A stretch of DNA of 64,000 nucleotides from NCBI GenBank assembly GCA_026184435.1, contig CP046447.1, one strand, 5' to 3'. Source of the DNA: JAADFF01 sp013153035 (GTDB lineage Bacteria > Coprothermobacterota > Coprothermobacteria > Coprothermobacterales > JAADFF01). Numbering within the stretch: position 1 is the first letter of the stretch; each line of letters begins with the position of its first letter. Made by a program: the position numbers and the translations under genes. Shown here piece by piece: positions 1-8,160 of the stretch. The notes beneath the pieces were generated by a model, which was not told where the DNA came from, did not search any database, and saw only the letters and a program-made list of their open reading frames with translations.

Positions 1-23
1 AACATGTAAACCCACACACTCAT
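1..23 (-). CDS. MrpF-like subunit start (partial)
   Basis: Only the first seven codons (MSVWVYM) are in the window; the gene runs off the left edge. Its ATG overlaps the TGA of the MrpE-like gene in an ATGA four-base overlap, so the two are translationally coupled. MrpF follows MrpE in Mrp-type antiporters and in Mbh/Mbx complexes, and the hydrophobic start fits. The identity rests on gene order only. Confidence 0.45.
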
Positions 24-523
24 GGCAAAACCCTCCTTACACCGCGATTGAGAGCAGCGGCAATATCCTCGTACCACTTCTCTTTATCGCCAATGGCAAT
101 CCAGTGAATATATAGCGTCTTTTTCTCTGGTTCTATCTTTGCCGTGATAGTTCCCGGCGTCAGTGTTATAGAATTTGCCAGCATCACCATAGACTCAACA
201 GACTGGTTAGGCACCTGTATGGCAACCACACCGGCGTCTACATCGGGCTTTTTTAGTCCCATGGCCCTCATCCAAACATCTATAGATGCCTTCACAATCT
301 CTATCCACAGCACACCTAGGTAGGCAATGAAACCAAGCCACTTAGCAGGGTTTACCAGCACATCTACCCACTTTGTTTCAGCAAGCATAGAAGCACCGGC
401 AAATGCCGCAAATAGGGCAACAAGCACACCTGTGACAAGCTCCCACACATTCAAAGACATGGTCAACAGGAGCCACAGGACAAATGCCCAGATGAAAATT
501 CCTATAAATGCCTTCCCTTTCAC
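20..523 (-). CDS. MrpE/MnhE-like Na+/H+ antiporter subunit
   Basis: Small membrane protein of 167 residues with two hydrophobic segments near the N-terminus (about residues 5-45), a third around 60-80, and a soluble C-terminal half with the MrpE-like stretch VMLANSITLTPGTIT. MrpE is a membrane subunit of the multi-subunit Mrp antiporter and of the Mrp-derived part of membrane-bound hydrogenases. It lies 13 to 16 bases downstream of the hydrogenase-like large subunit and overlaps the next gene by ATGA. I chose GTG at 523: the AGGGGGG Shine-Dalgarno sits six bases before it but directly abuts the ATG at 529. The neighbours suggest a role in ion translocation within an energy-converting hydrogenase rather than in a free-standing antiporter. 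Confidence 0.85.
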   Translation of the reverse strand: MKGKAFIGIFIWAFVLWLLLTMSLNVWELVTGVLVALFAAFAGASMLAETKWVDVLVNPAKWLGFIAYLGVLWIEIVKASIDVWMRAMGLKKPDVDAGVVAIQVPNQSVESMVMLANSITLTPGTITAKIEPEKKTLYIHWIAIGDKEKWYEDIAAALNRGVRRVLP

Positions 524-535
524 AGTCATCCCCCC

Positions 536-1612
536 TTATCTATCCATACAAGACATACATGGGTCAACATGAAGCACAAGTAGTGGTGCATCGGCAATAG
601 AAGCACCCTTCATCATCTCAGCAAGGGCCGGCAAGTTCATAATGGTAGGTGTTCTTATCTTCAACCTGTGGGGCTTATTAGTACCGTTAGAGATAAGGTG
701 ATAAATCAGCTCACCACGGGGTGCTTCAACCCTTGCTATGGTCTCAGCTGGAGCCACAACAGGTGGTACCCTTGGAATTCTGTATGGTCCAGATGGCATT
801 TTCTTCAGAGCCTGCCTAATAATCTTGATTGACTCAAGCACTTCAAGGGCTCTGACAACAGCACGGGCAAAGATATCTCCACCATCTACCACAGGCACTT
901 CAAATTCTATTTCAGGGTACACGCTATAAGGGGCATCTCTTCTTATATCTGTATCAATGCCGGTACCTCTGGCAACAGGACCAAGCACACCCCACTCATA
1001 TGCCTGCTGGGGTGTCATCTTACCTACACCTTCGGTCCTCATACGGAAAGTCTTATCATTGATAACAACATCAACGGCCTTGGCAACATTCTTTTCAAGC
1101 TCATCAAGCATCTTTAGTATCATGTCAGGATCTTTGATATCTCTCCTCGTTCCACCAATGGTATTGATGGCATAGTTGACACGGTTGCCTGATATGGCCT
1201 CAAGTACATCCATAACAGCCTCTCTTATACCAAATAGGAACATGAATAGAGAGTCAAAGCCAATAGCATGGGCACCAAGACCAAACCACAAAATGTGTGA
1301 ATGAATTCTCTCAAGCTCACCAACAACGACCCTAATATACTCGCCACGCTCGGGCACCTGCAAGCCCAAGGCCTTCTCTACAGCCTGCACATATGCCCAT
1401 GTGTGGTGCATAGAACATATACCACAAACACGCTCAACAAGACCCAAGTTCTGCATGTAGTTTTTCTTTGTGGCAAGCTTTTCTATACCACGGTGCGATA
1501 CACCAATACGCATTTTGACCTCTTTGATAACCTCACCCTCTATCTCCAGCTCAAAGTACTCTCCCTCTTCAAGGGAAGGATGAAAAGGACCAAGTGGAAA
1601 TTTATAAGACAT
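536..1612 (-). CDS. Energy-converting [NiFe] hydrogenase-like large subunit (NuoD/MbhL family)
   Basis: 358 residues, homologous to NuoD and group 4 hydrogenase large subunits. Unlike complex I NuoD, it keeps both cysteine pairs that bind the NiFe centre: RVCGICSMHH (C63, C66) and the C-terminal DPCMSC (C352, C355). The protein ends three residues after the last cysteine, so there is no C-terminal extension for a maturation protease to remove. It is preceded by an AAGGGGGG ribosome site and the NuoC-like gene, and followed by MrpE and MrpF. In known Mbh/Mbx complexes this subunit pairs with a NuoB-like small subunit, which must lie outside the window. Whether the enzyme makes H2 (Mbh-like) or reduces sulfur (Mbx-like) cannot be told from this gene alone. 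Confidence 0.88.
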   Translation of the reverse strand: MSYKFPLGPFHPSLEEGEYFELEIEGEVIKEVKMRIGVSHRGIEKLATKKNYMQNLGLVERVCGICSMHHTWAYVQAVEKALGLQVPERGEYIRVVVGELERIHSHILWFGLGAHAIGFDSLFMFLFGIREAVMDVLEAISGNRVNYAINTIGGTRRDIKDPDMILKMLDELEKNVAKAVDVVINDKTFRMRTEGVGKMTPQQAYEWGVLGPVARGTGIDTDIRRDAPYSVYPEIEFEVPVVDGGDIFARAVVRALEVLESIKIIRQALKKMPSGPYRIPRVPPVVAPAETIARVEAPRGELIYHLISNGTNKPHRLKIRTPTIMNLPALAEMMKGASIADAPLLVLHVDPCMSCMDR

Positions 1613-1627
1613 CTGCAGTTCCCCCCT

Positions 1628-2038
1628 TTAAGACCTTAGATAAACGCCACGTTCCATATGCTCTGGAATAAGCAGCCTTGCCGGGTTGGGATGACCTTCA
1701 AACTCCACGGCAAATAGGTCCATAATCTCCCTTTCAGCCCAACCAGCAGCGGGAAGTTTAGGCGTAAGCGATGGTACTTTCTTATCGTCAGGCACCTGAA
1801 TCTTCAAAGAAATGACGCTGGGACCATCGGCAAAGTGATACTCCAAAAATAATCTGTCTCCCTTCGGCTCTGGATAACAGGTAATAGTGACAAGTCTTAC
1901 CTTATTTACAATAAAACTGTCAATAATGGCAAACAATTCAGAGATACTCTCTATCTCTACAACAAAGTCTTTCTCACTCCCCTTTCGGGGCACCATTTTT
2001 TCTTTATAGGTATCTAAAAATTCCATCGGAAATCCCAC
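1628..2038 (-). CDS. NuoC-like (30 kDa subunit family) hydrogenase subunit
   Basis: 136 residues, matching the NuoC/MbhK family by the C-terminal signature WAEREIMDLFAVEFEGHPN followed by RLLIPE. The subunit scaffolds the hydrophilic arm next to the large subunit. It is the first gene of the operon, 15 bases before the large subunit. The frame is open to a GTG at 2047, but the GGGGTGAT ribosome site overlaps that codon; GTG at 2038 has proper spacing and ATG at 2026 is a third option. The family core is present, but the N-terminus is short, as is usual for the Mbh type. Confidence 0.82.
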   Translation of the reverse strand: MGFPMEFLDTYKEKMVPRKGSEKDFVVEIESISELFAIIDSFIVNKVRLVTITCYPEPKGDRLFLEYHFADGPSVISLKIQVPDDKKVPSLTPKLPAAGWAEREIMDLFAVEFEGHPNPARLLIPEHMERGVYLRS

Positions 2039-2152
2039 ATCTATCACCCCGCAATGTTTTATTTCTAGTGATATTTTAAACTAAAAGTGTAATGTTGGGT
2101 AATAATACAAACAAACAACTTGTTGCTTCCTTCTGACGGCAAAAATGAAAAA

Positions 2153-2174
2153 GGGCGGTGACTTTTCACCGCCC
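2153..2174 (-). terminator. Rho-independent terminator of the thioredoxin-fold lipoprotein operon
   Basis: Perfect 9-bp stem (GGGCGGTGA with TCACCGCCC) and a 4-base loop. Read on the minus strand it is followed by a T-rich stretch. It lies 31 bases after the lipoprotein stop codon. The promoter of the hydrogenase operon must therefore lie within about 2048-2150. Confidence 0.85.
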
Positions 2175-2205
2175 CCATCAGTTTCATAGCAATTAAACTT
2201 TTATA

Positions 2206-3210
2206 TTATCTCTGGAGCATATCATCAATGATTTTCAAAGATTTCTCGGCAATATCTTCTTCCACTCTCTGAAAGGCATCTTCTTTCCACACATAAAAAC
2301 CATCTTGGTATGTCTCCAGATAAGACTTTATATACGATGGTGGCCTAAATCCTATCCATGCGAGCACCGGTCTGCCACCTCTAAATGCCATAACAAGAGG
2401 AATACCCTCTGCCTCCTTACCAAATAGTACGCTTGTCAGCTTTCCATACTCATCAGAATACCGAGAAACATCTATAAACCTCACATGGTCTTCTCCATAG
2501 ATCTTCTTAAGCCAGAGATACATACCTTTGGTATAGGGACACGATGTTGTACCAAATACAAGAAAGCCATCCTTCACTGTATCGGTAGCTGAAGGCATCT
2601 GCAAATTTTCAATTTCTACATAAACATCTTGCATTTGCTTTAGCGTTGGCTTTTTCACCCTTTGCCACTGCCCAACAAGGTTTTCTACAGCCTGCATCTG
2701 TGTAGATGTTATCTTCACCGTGGCATTTTTCATATACAGATAAGGTGAAGTATTCTCCAGCGCCTTCTTATATATATCTATGATCTTTGCGGGTTCTACT
2801 ATACCTATAGACACTCCCTTGATGCTACCTGTATCTGAAAAATACAGAGCTATAGGAAGTTTGGGGTTCTCTGGAGGATTTAAAGCCCTTAACACCTTAA
2901 TCAGCACATCGTAAGACTCATATGCTGTAGTTGGAGAGATAATAGGGTTAATTTCCCAAAGCTGAAATGGTATACCATTATCATTTAGTTCCTTTTCTAC
3001 CTTCGCACACTTCTCCGCACATGTAACACTACCCCAGAAAGCAATGCTACCTTTAGGAATGTTATCTACACTTGTGGTAGCTGAAACACTACCTGTAGAT
3101 GTCTGGGACACTGTAGCAGTAGGACCCGATGTATTACCACAACCAGCCAAAAGCAAAGTCATGGAAAGTAAAAAGACCATAAATACAAATAGAGATTTTC
3201 TAATCTTCAC
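2206..3210 (-). CDS. Lipoprotein with two thioredoxin-like folds
   Basis: 334 residues. A lipoprotein signal peptide ends in the lipobox LLAGC (C24), followed by a Ser/Thr linker. The first thioredoxin-like segment begins KGSIAFWG with C64 and C68 in CAEKC. The second begins DGFLVFGTTSCPYT with a glutaredoxin-like CPYT (C224), so a monothiol site rather than CPYC. It probably acts outside the membrane in thiol chemistry, but the substrate is unknown. GTG start; the GTGA overlap with the cupin gene stop indicates coupling. It is the last gene of an MscS, cupin, lipoprotein operon. Confidence 0.7.
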   Translation of the reverse strand: MKIRKSLFVFMVFLLSMTLLLAGCGNTSGPTATVSQTSTGSVSATTSVDNIPKGSIAFWGSVTCAEKCAKVEKELNDNGIPFQLWEINPIISPTTAYESYDVLIKVLRALNPPENPKLPIALYFSDTGSIKGVSIGIVEPAKIIDIYKKALENTSPYLYMKNATVKITSTQMQAVENLVGQWQRVKKPTLKQMQDVYVEIENLQMPSATDTVKDGFLVFGTTSCPYTKGMYLWLKKIYGEDHVRFIDVSRYSDEYGKLTSVLFGKEAEGIPLVMAFRGGRPVLAWIGFRPPSYIKSYLETYQDGFYVWKEDAFQRVEEDIAEKSLKIIDDMLQR

Positions 3211-3560
3211 CCTCTCTTCACCTCGTTGATAACGGCAAGAAGTTTCAAGGTATCTTCCCCTATATTTTCAACGCCATGACCGGTGCCCTCAGGGGTTATG
3301 GTAATAGTTCCCCCAGTAATAACAACTTCTTTATCCCCATCTATGTACTTTGCCTTACCAGAAAGCACATAATACACCTCTTCTGTACCTTCATGGACAT
3401 GGAAACCAACAGAGGCCCCCGGGGGCACCTCAACCAAGGCAATCTTTCTCAGCGGACTACCATTATAGGGCATATCCTCTACAAACCATGTGATATATAT
3501 TGTTCCCTTACCACCTCTAAAGTTCTCATAAGCCTGTCTATTGCCTGTCTGTATAACCAT
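3207..3560 (-). CDS. Cupin-domain protein
   Basis: 117 residues forming one cupin barrel. Motif 1 is GFHVHEGTEEVYYVLSG, with the His-x-His...Glu metal ligands; motif 2 lies around PEGTGHGVEN with a third His. Such single-domain cupins bind a divalent metal and small ligands; this one's substrate is not evident. The start at 3560 has GGGGGAAGC upstream and lies 23 bases inside the end of the MscS gene. The stop overlaps the start of the lipoprotein gene, so the three genes are translated in series. Confidence 0.85.
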   Translation of the reverse strand: MVIQTGNRQAYENFRGGKGTIYITWFVEDMPYNGSPLRKIALVEVPPGASVGFHVHEGTEEVYYVLSGKAKYIDGDKEVVITGGTITITPEGTGHGVENIGEDTLKLLAVINEVKRG

Positions 3561-4626
3561 GCTTGCTTCCCCCTTTTCCCATAAGCTTTTCCAGCTGCGC
3601 GGTATTGATATCTCTTATATGTATATCATGCTGAGAGAATGGTATCTCAACTCCGGCCTCGTCAAAGGCCTTTTTCACCTCTTTAACAAACATATCTGTT
3701 ACCTTCCATCGTGCAAGTGGAGCGGGATTGTGCATGCGAAATAGTACATTGATATTAATAGAAGAGTTCCCAAACTCTTGATAGGCCACTATAGGAGGAT
3801 ATTGCTTATTGACATCTGGCACATTTTCGGCTATCTTCATAGCCACATCGGAAATAATTTTATATGCCTTCATAAGGTCTGAGCCATAAGAAACACCTAC
3901 AGATACGACAATACCAAACTTACCACTACCTGCAGAAGAAGATTTAACAACACTTTGAGCCATCTTATTGTTAGGCACAATAACATCTACCCCCTGCATA
4001 GGAGCATAGAGGACAGTATTTCTCCATGTAATATCTTTGACAAACCCCTCTATCTCATCACCAACAATGACATAGTCTCCGGGCTTAATCTGATGGGCAA
4101 CAATCATGGTAAAACCTGAAAAGATATTAGAAAGCACATCCTGAACAGCAAGCGCCACTGCCACACCACCAACACCTAAAGTGGTAATCAGAGGGGTTAT
4201 CGGCACACCTATGGCATCAAGGGCTACAAGTATACCTATAGATAAGATTGTCCACCTCAGTATTGACCATAAAAGCCCTGTGATGGGCATATTTTTAAAG
4301 AAAACCTCACTGTAAAGACCCAGCACAAACTCCACAAATACACCAATGGCCCAGAATATCAGGAAAAAGAGAAGAAACACATCTGTTTTATGGGCAAGAC
4401 TACGCATATAAGGCGACAAGGGAAGATAGGGTATAATCAGATAAAAGGCAGAAAGAAAGATAAAGAGTATGCTATAAAGCTTTAGCGATGGCAAAATTTC
4501 GGCAAAGCGATAGCTTTTTTTCTTTAGCCAAGCTTCAAATTTTGTCATAACAAACCACACAATAAGTGACAGCAGAGCTGCCCCGAATAAGTACTCAGCT
4601 ATATAGAGCCATGCCAGTGTCTTCAT
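3538..4626 (-). CDS. MscS-family mechanosensitive channel
   Basis: 362 residues: about four N-terminal membrane helices, then the MscS pore and beta domain (LITTLGVGGVAVALAVQDVL, followed by NIFSGF and QIKPGDYVIV). The downstream WRNTVLYAPMQGVDVIVPNN is also typical of the family, and a soluble C-terminal cage domain follows. It releases solutes on membrane tension. First gene of the operon with the cupin and the thioredoxin-fold lipoprotein. No Shine-Dalgarno is visible; a TATCAT box ends about seven bases before the ATG, so the transcript could be leaderless (inference). A second MscS lies at 34802. Confidence 0.9.
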   Translation of the reverse strand: MKTLAWLYIAEYLFGAALLSLIVWFVMTKFEAWLKKKSYRFAEILPSLKLYSILFIFLSAFYLIIPYLPLSPYMRSLAHKTDVFLLFFLIFWAIGVFVEFVLGLYSEVFFKNMPITGLLWSILRWTILSIGILVALDAIGVPITPLITTLGVGGVAVALAVQDVLSNIFSGFTMIVAHQIKPGDYVIVGDEIEGFVKDITWRNTVLYAPMQGVDVIVPNNKMAQSVVKSSSAGSGKFGIVVSVGVSYGSDLMKAYKIISDVAMKIAENVPDVNKQYPPIVAYQEFGNSSININVLFRMHNPAPLARWKVTDMFVKEVKKAFDEAGVEIPFSQHDIHIRDINTAQLEKLMGKGGSKHGYTDRQ

Positions 4627-4689
4627 ATTTACTATGATACAACTTATATTTCATATAGCTATATAATTAACCAAAGGGGAGACAGACAG

Positions 4690-5526
4690 ATGGCGCTAAT
4701 AAGAATAAGAAATAAAGACGATATACTGGCCGAGGATATACTTGTGCTTATAGAGCCATCGGCTGAAGAGATAGCTCCTCTTGTTTTGGAAAAGGTTTCT
4801 CAGATGCTCTCTAATCTACATATAAACTATGACGTAGACACCTTAAAAGAACTCATAGAAATGACCATTCCTCCCAAATGCTTGCTATGGCCAATAAAAC
4901 CGGCTTTATCTAAATACCATAACAGAAAGCCCCTAATAATAACATTCTGGGTAGAAGATAACAACTTAACGGATTATATAACGATCGATTATTCTTATTA
5001 CCAGTCCATATACAGATTTGACTTCTTAAATGTGGAAATTACACTGGATAATTATGTAGAAAGAGAATCGCACCGTCGGTATAACGAGCAAATATCGTAT
5101 GAAGCTACTTGGAATAACAGAAAGGATATATTCGACATCTGGTATACCATACAGAGCAATATAAAGACTGTAGCTGCCAAAATATCGAAAAGATCAAACT
5201 CTGTCATTCTTACAGAAACTACAGAAAGTGAGTTTCGTAACTATAAAATCACCCACTTTTACGCGGCAACAACAGAATACACCATCAACTACACAGAAGA
5301 AACACACTATACAGGCAAACGTCTTAAAAGGGTAAAGAAACTAAAAAGAGAACTATTTATAGAAACGGACACTATGGAGCTAGATACCAAAGAATATGTA
5401 TATGATGAAGAATTTTGGGAACAATTTGGAAAAATACTATCACAATTAGAAAAAGAACAGTTGCCAGATCACAAAGAAATTCATAGAATCCTAAAAAGGT
5501 ACGGCAAGGTTAAAAGGAGGGGATAA
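4690..5526 (+). CDS. Hypothetical protein, 278 residues
   Basis: No family recognised. No signal peptide or membrane helix is visible, so probably cytoplasmic. The C-terminal half is rich in Lys, Glu and Arg (KRLKRVKKLKRE) and in alternating Thr/Tyr segments that look like beta strands. The AAAGGGGAG site 8 to 10 bases before the ATG supports the start. It is transcribed divergently from the MscS operon across a 63-base gap, and ends in a hairpin shared with the convergent stalk-domain gene. Confidence 0.75.
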   Translation: MALIRIRNKDDILAEDILVLIEPSAEEIAPLVLEKVSQMLSNLHINYDVDTLKELIEMTIPPKCLLWPIKPALSKYHNRKPLIITFWVEDNNLTDYITIDYSYYQSIYRFDFLNVEITLDNYVERESHRRYNEQISYEATWNNRKDIFDIWYTIQSNIKTVAAKISKRSNSVILTETTESEFRNYKITHFYAATTEYTINYTEETHYTGKRLKRVKKLKRELFIETDTMELDTKEYVYDEEFWEQFGKILSQLEKEQLPDHKEIHRILKRYGKVKRRG

Positions 5527-5535
5527 CCCCCTCCT
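5515..5535 (-). terminator. Hairpin between convergent genes
   Basis: 8-bp stem (AGGAGGGG with CCCCTCCT) around a 5-base loop. Read on the minus strand it is followed by TTTTAA, so it terminates the stalk-domain gene. It also covers the stop codon of the plus-strand gene and may act in both directions. Confidence 0.7.
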
Positions 5536-5542
5536 ATGTACC

Positions 5543-7999
5543 CTATCGTTCTATAGTAACCTTACGCTCTGCTCCATCCCAACCAACTTTGGCCTCAAAT
5601 ATCTCACTGATAAATCTTACAGGAACAAATGTACGGCTATTGTATATAAACGGCACTCCCATATTTTGGCCTTGGTAATTCTTCATATCTATTACATGGG
5701 TACCTGATGAGTCGGTAACAACAACTGTTGTACTGCCAGGATAAACTTTATATCTCCCTCTCATCTCGGCACTGGACTTGGGCATGCTCACAATAACTGT
5801 TCGTGTTCCAGAAGATACCTTACCCTTAATCGTTATAGTTCTCTCGGTACCATTCCACTTGACCTCAAAGCTCAGCCCCTCAAGTATGAATCTCAGTGGA
5901 ACAACTGTTCTACTTACCGATGGGTCTATAAACGGAGCTGTGTCCATTGTTGCAGACGAACCATTGAGCATATAACTCTTTCTATCTATCCACATTTCTA
6001 TATAGTCGTAAAGCTCAACATTGTAAGATTTCCAACTGGAACAGTTACCTGAAACACATAGTCTAACTTGAATAGTATGAGTACCTCTATTCTTTAGTGG
6101 TACAGTTATTTGATTATCACCAGCTGACACTTTAAATGTATACAGTTTGCTTCCCTCTTTAACCTCGAGGGTACCTGTTTTAGCAACATGAACCTTCATC
6201 ACATGAGAACGCATATAAGTACGTGTGGCTGTATTCACCGTAGGATTATTAATTGTCACATACCGTGTAACATTCACGGAGTTGGAATAACCGCTATTCA
6301 CAGTATATGGACCAGATTTTACCAGTGCATATGCTACGACTGTATAGTTTCCTGCCTTAGGTAAATTTAAATATATGGTCCTAACACCGCCTTGCGACAA
6401 TGTCACAGATGTTGTATAAGTACTAGCACCAGAAACACGTACAACTATCTTATGCTTTGATGGAATATAGGAAGATACACGCAGTTTCACCCGATTGGCA
6501 GTAGTCCTTGTAGGATACACACTGATTGCAGGTGGTTTTGCCTCTGTATATAAAAGACATATAGAACTTGAAGAGTATCCTTTCCACGATGTCGTTGTGC
6601 TACCTAAAAGTTTGTAGTAACGCAGAGAAACACTATTGGCAAACCCTAACACATATCTTTTACGAGATGACAGGTGAAGATTTAAATAGCGAACTTGCCC
6701 ATCACCATGCAACATAAAGCCACCCATAACAGTATTGCTATTGGTACGATCAATGACTTGCAGTAATCCCAACACATTGTCAAAAACCCGAAGTGACACT
6801 CTGTTTATATAGGTGTAATAGCAACCATCAGAGCGCCTAGCATAAGTACTTACATCTTTCAAACTTACAGAAGGCACGGAAATACGTCCTTTATGCCACT
6901 GTACAATATAGCCATTGTATCTTTGTAACCCAAGCGGTATAAATATACCATTAGGGATACCATATCCCGTATCTACCTGAACTCTTCCCCTTATGCTATA
7001 GGAATACGTGGAAGATTTTAAATAATAGTAGCTTCCATCATTCCAGAGGGCAATGTAGGTACCACCACTCCCTCCAAAAACAGAAACAACATAATTACCT
7101 CTCATAGCCATTCCCCACAGAAGAGAAATGCCGGATGAGGCAAAGGTTTTTGATCTAAGAGCTCCACTTGTCATATTAACAGATATAAAAGAAGCACCAG
7201 ATGATTGAATAGTCGTGATATAGGCTCTTTCATTCCCTTTCATTTCCATATCAGCATCATTGATAAGGCCGATGGAAAATCCTCTACCAGTATAACTAAC
7301 AGAAAGATCATTAGGGTTAAGCTTGTAAATTTTCATCTTATGAGATACTTTTCCATAATACAGTAAATACATATAGGATGAGAACAAGCTAGGACTATCC
7401 ACAGCGTAAATTCCCGTAAAAAGTCTATTCCTTTTAATAGCCAGAGTATTACCTGATGGACCAGCTTCCACAAGCACTAAACTACTTTTATCACTACTAG
7501 GAAATCTCATCAATACTATGACTCTATGAATTTCTGTTTTTAAAGGAGAGGTACTAATGATTTTTCCCAAAAACTCAATATCTATCCTTTTGGGTTCCTC
7601 GTTCACTGCAAATTTATAGCTAACATAGCGAAGCATACGCATAGTTCTCTTGTCAACGAGAATAACATACAGATACTTCTGAGAATTTCTCGTGATCTTA
7701 GCAACAACCCAGAGTTTATCCGGTCCGTGTGGATATACACGAAGAACATAATATGACGAAGTTAGGTTATATGTACCTTTCAGAACACCATTCACATATT
7801 TATAAACAGCATGTGTAGAGGCAATATATTCTGTATTCCCCTCTTTGGCAACATCCACCATATACTGAACATTTCGATACGTCTTTATATTGCCATAGAA
7901 GGCCATACCAGTAGTAGCCTCGGCATATGGTAAAGACCCAATAACCAAGACCGACAAAAACAATACAAATACAAGAATGAAAACAAGCAGTCTTTTCAT
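5543..7999 (-). CDS. Secreted stalk-domain protein, paralogue 1 of 3
   Basis: 818 residues. A signal peptide (about residues 1-29) is followed by roughly 450 residues of short beta-rich repeats that resemble a propeller, then Fn3-like segments. The C-terminal 150 residues carry a split copper-amine-oxidase-N-like (stalk) domain, with RTVVPLRFILEGLSFEVKWN and RTFVPVRFISEIFEAKVGWD as its two signature halves. Stalk domains are generally read as surface or wall-associated modules. The function of the N-terminal part is unknown. A GGGGGTG ribosome site is shared with the two paralogues downstream on the map, as are a terminator and a promoter/leader element, so each gene is its own transcription unit. 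It is the most diverged of the three at the C-terminus. Confidence 0.82.
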   Translation of the reverse strand: MKRLLVFILVFVLFLSVLVIGSLPYAEATTGMAFYGNIKTYRNVQYMVDVAKEGNTEYIASTHAVYKYVNGVLKGTYNLTSSYYVLRVYPHGPDKLWVVAKITRNSQKYLYVILVDKRTMRMLRYVSYKFAVNEEPKRIDIEFLGKIISTSPLKTEIHRVIVLMRFPSSDKSSLVLVEAGPSGNTLAIKRNRLFTGIYAVDSPSLFSSYMYLLYYGKVSHKMKIYKLNPNDLSVSYTGRGFSIGLINDADMEMKGNERAYITTIQSSGASFISVNMTSGALRSKTFASSGISLLWGMAMRGNYVVSVFGGSGGTYIALWNDGSYYYLKSSTYSYSIRGRVQVDTGYGIPNGIFIPLGLQRYNGYIVQWHKGRISVPSVSLKDVSTYARRSDGCYYTYINRVSLRVFDNVLGLLQVIDRTNSNTVMGGFMLHGDGQVRYLNLHLSSRKRYVLGFANSVSLRYYKLLGSTTTSWKGYSSSSICLLYTEAKPPAISVYPTRTTANRVKLRVSSYIPSKHKIVVRVSGASTYTTSVTLSQGGVRTIYLNLPKAGNYTVVAYALVKSGPYTVNSGYSNSVNVTRYVTINNPTVNTATRTYMRSHVMKVHVAKTGTLEVKEGSKLYTFKVSAGDNQITVPLKNRGTHTIQVRLCVSGNCSSWKSYNVELYDYIEMWIDRKSYMLNGSSATMDTAPFIDPSVSRTVVPLRFILEGLSFEVKWNGTERTITIKGKVSSGTRTVIVSMPKSSAEMRGRYKVYPGSTTVVVTDSSGTHVIDMKNYQGQNMGVPFIYNSRTFVPVRFISEIFEAKVGWDGAERKVTIER

Positions 8000-8037
8000 T
8001 TTTTACACCCCCAATTTAATAAACAGCAGGAAAACTC

Positions 8038-8073
8038 CCTAAGAGGAAATAAGGAGGTTCCATAAATAGTGTA
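8038..8073 (-). promoter_or_regulatory. Conserved promoter/leader element of stalk gene 1
   Basis: On the minus strand a TACACT box (-10-like) is followed by GGAACCTCCTTATTTCC about ten bases later. The same order and spacing recur before stalk genes 2 and 3. The ACCTCCTT core resembles the 3' end of 16S rRNA. It could be a start-site element or an RNA that pairs with the downstream Shine-Dalgarno; this is inference from conservation. Confidence 0.45.
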
Positions 8074-8130
8074 GACCCGTCAGGTAAATTTCCAATAAAA
8101 ATTATCCCTTGTCTAATACTAAATGCAAAA

Positions 8131-8152
8131 GGGAGGGCATAGTAGCCCTCCC
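8131..8152 (-). terminator. Terminator of stalk gene 2
   Basis: 8-bp stem (GGGAGGGC with GCCCTCCC) with a 6-base loop, followed on the minus strand by TTTT. The sequence is almost identical to the terminator of stalk gene 3 at 10769-10788, part of a shared 3' block. Confidence 0.8.
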
Positions 8153-8160
8153 TTTAGATC

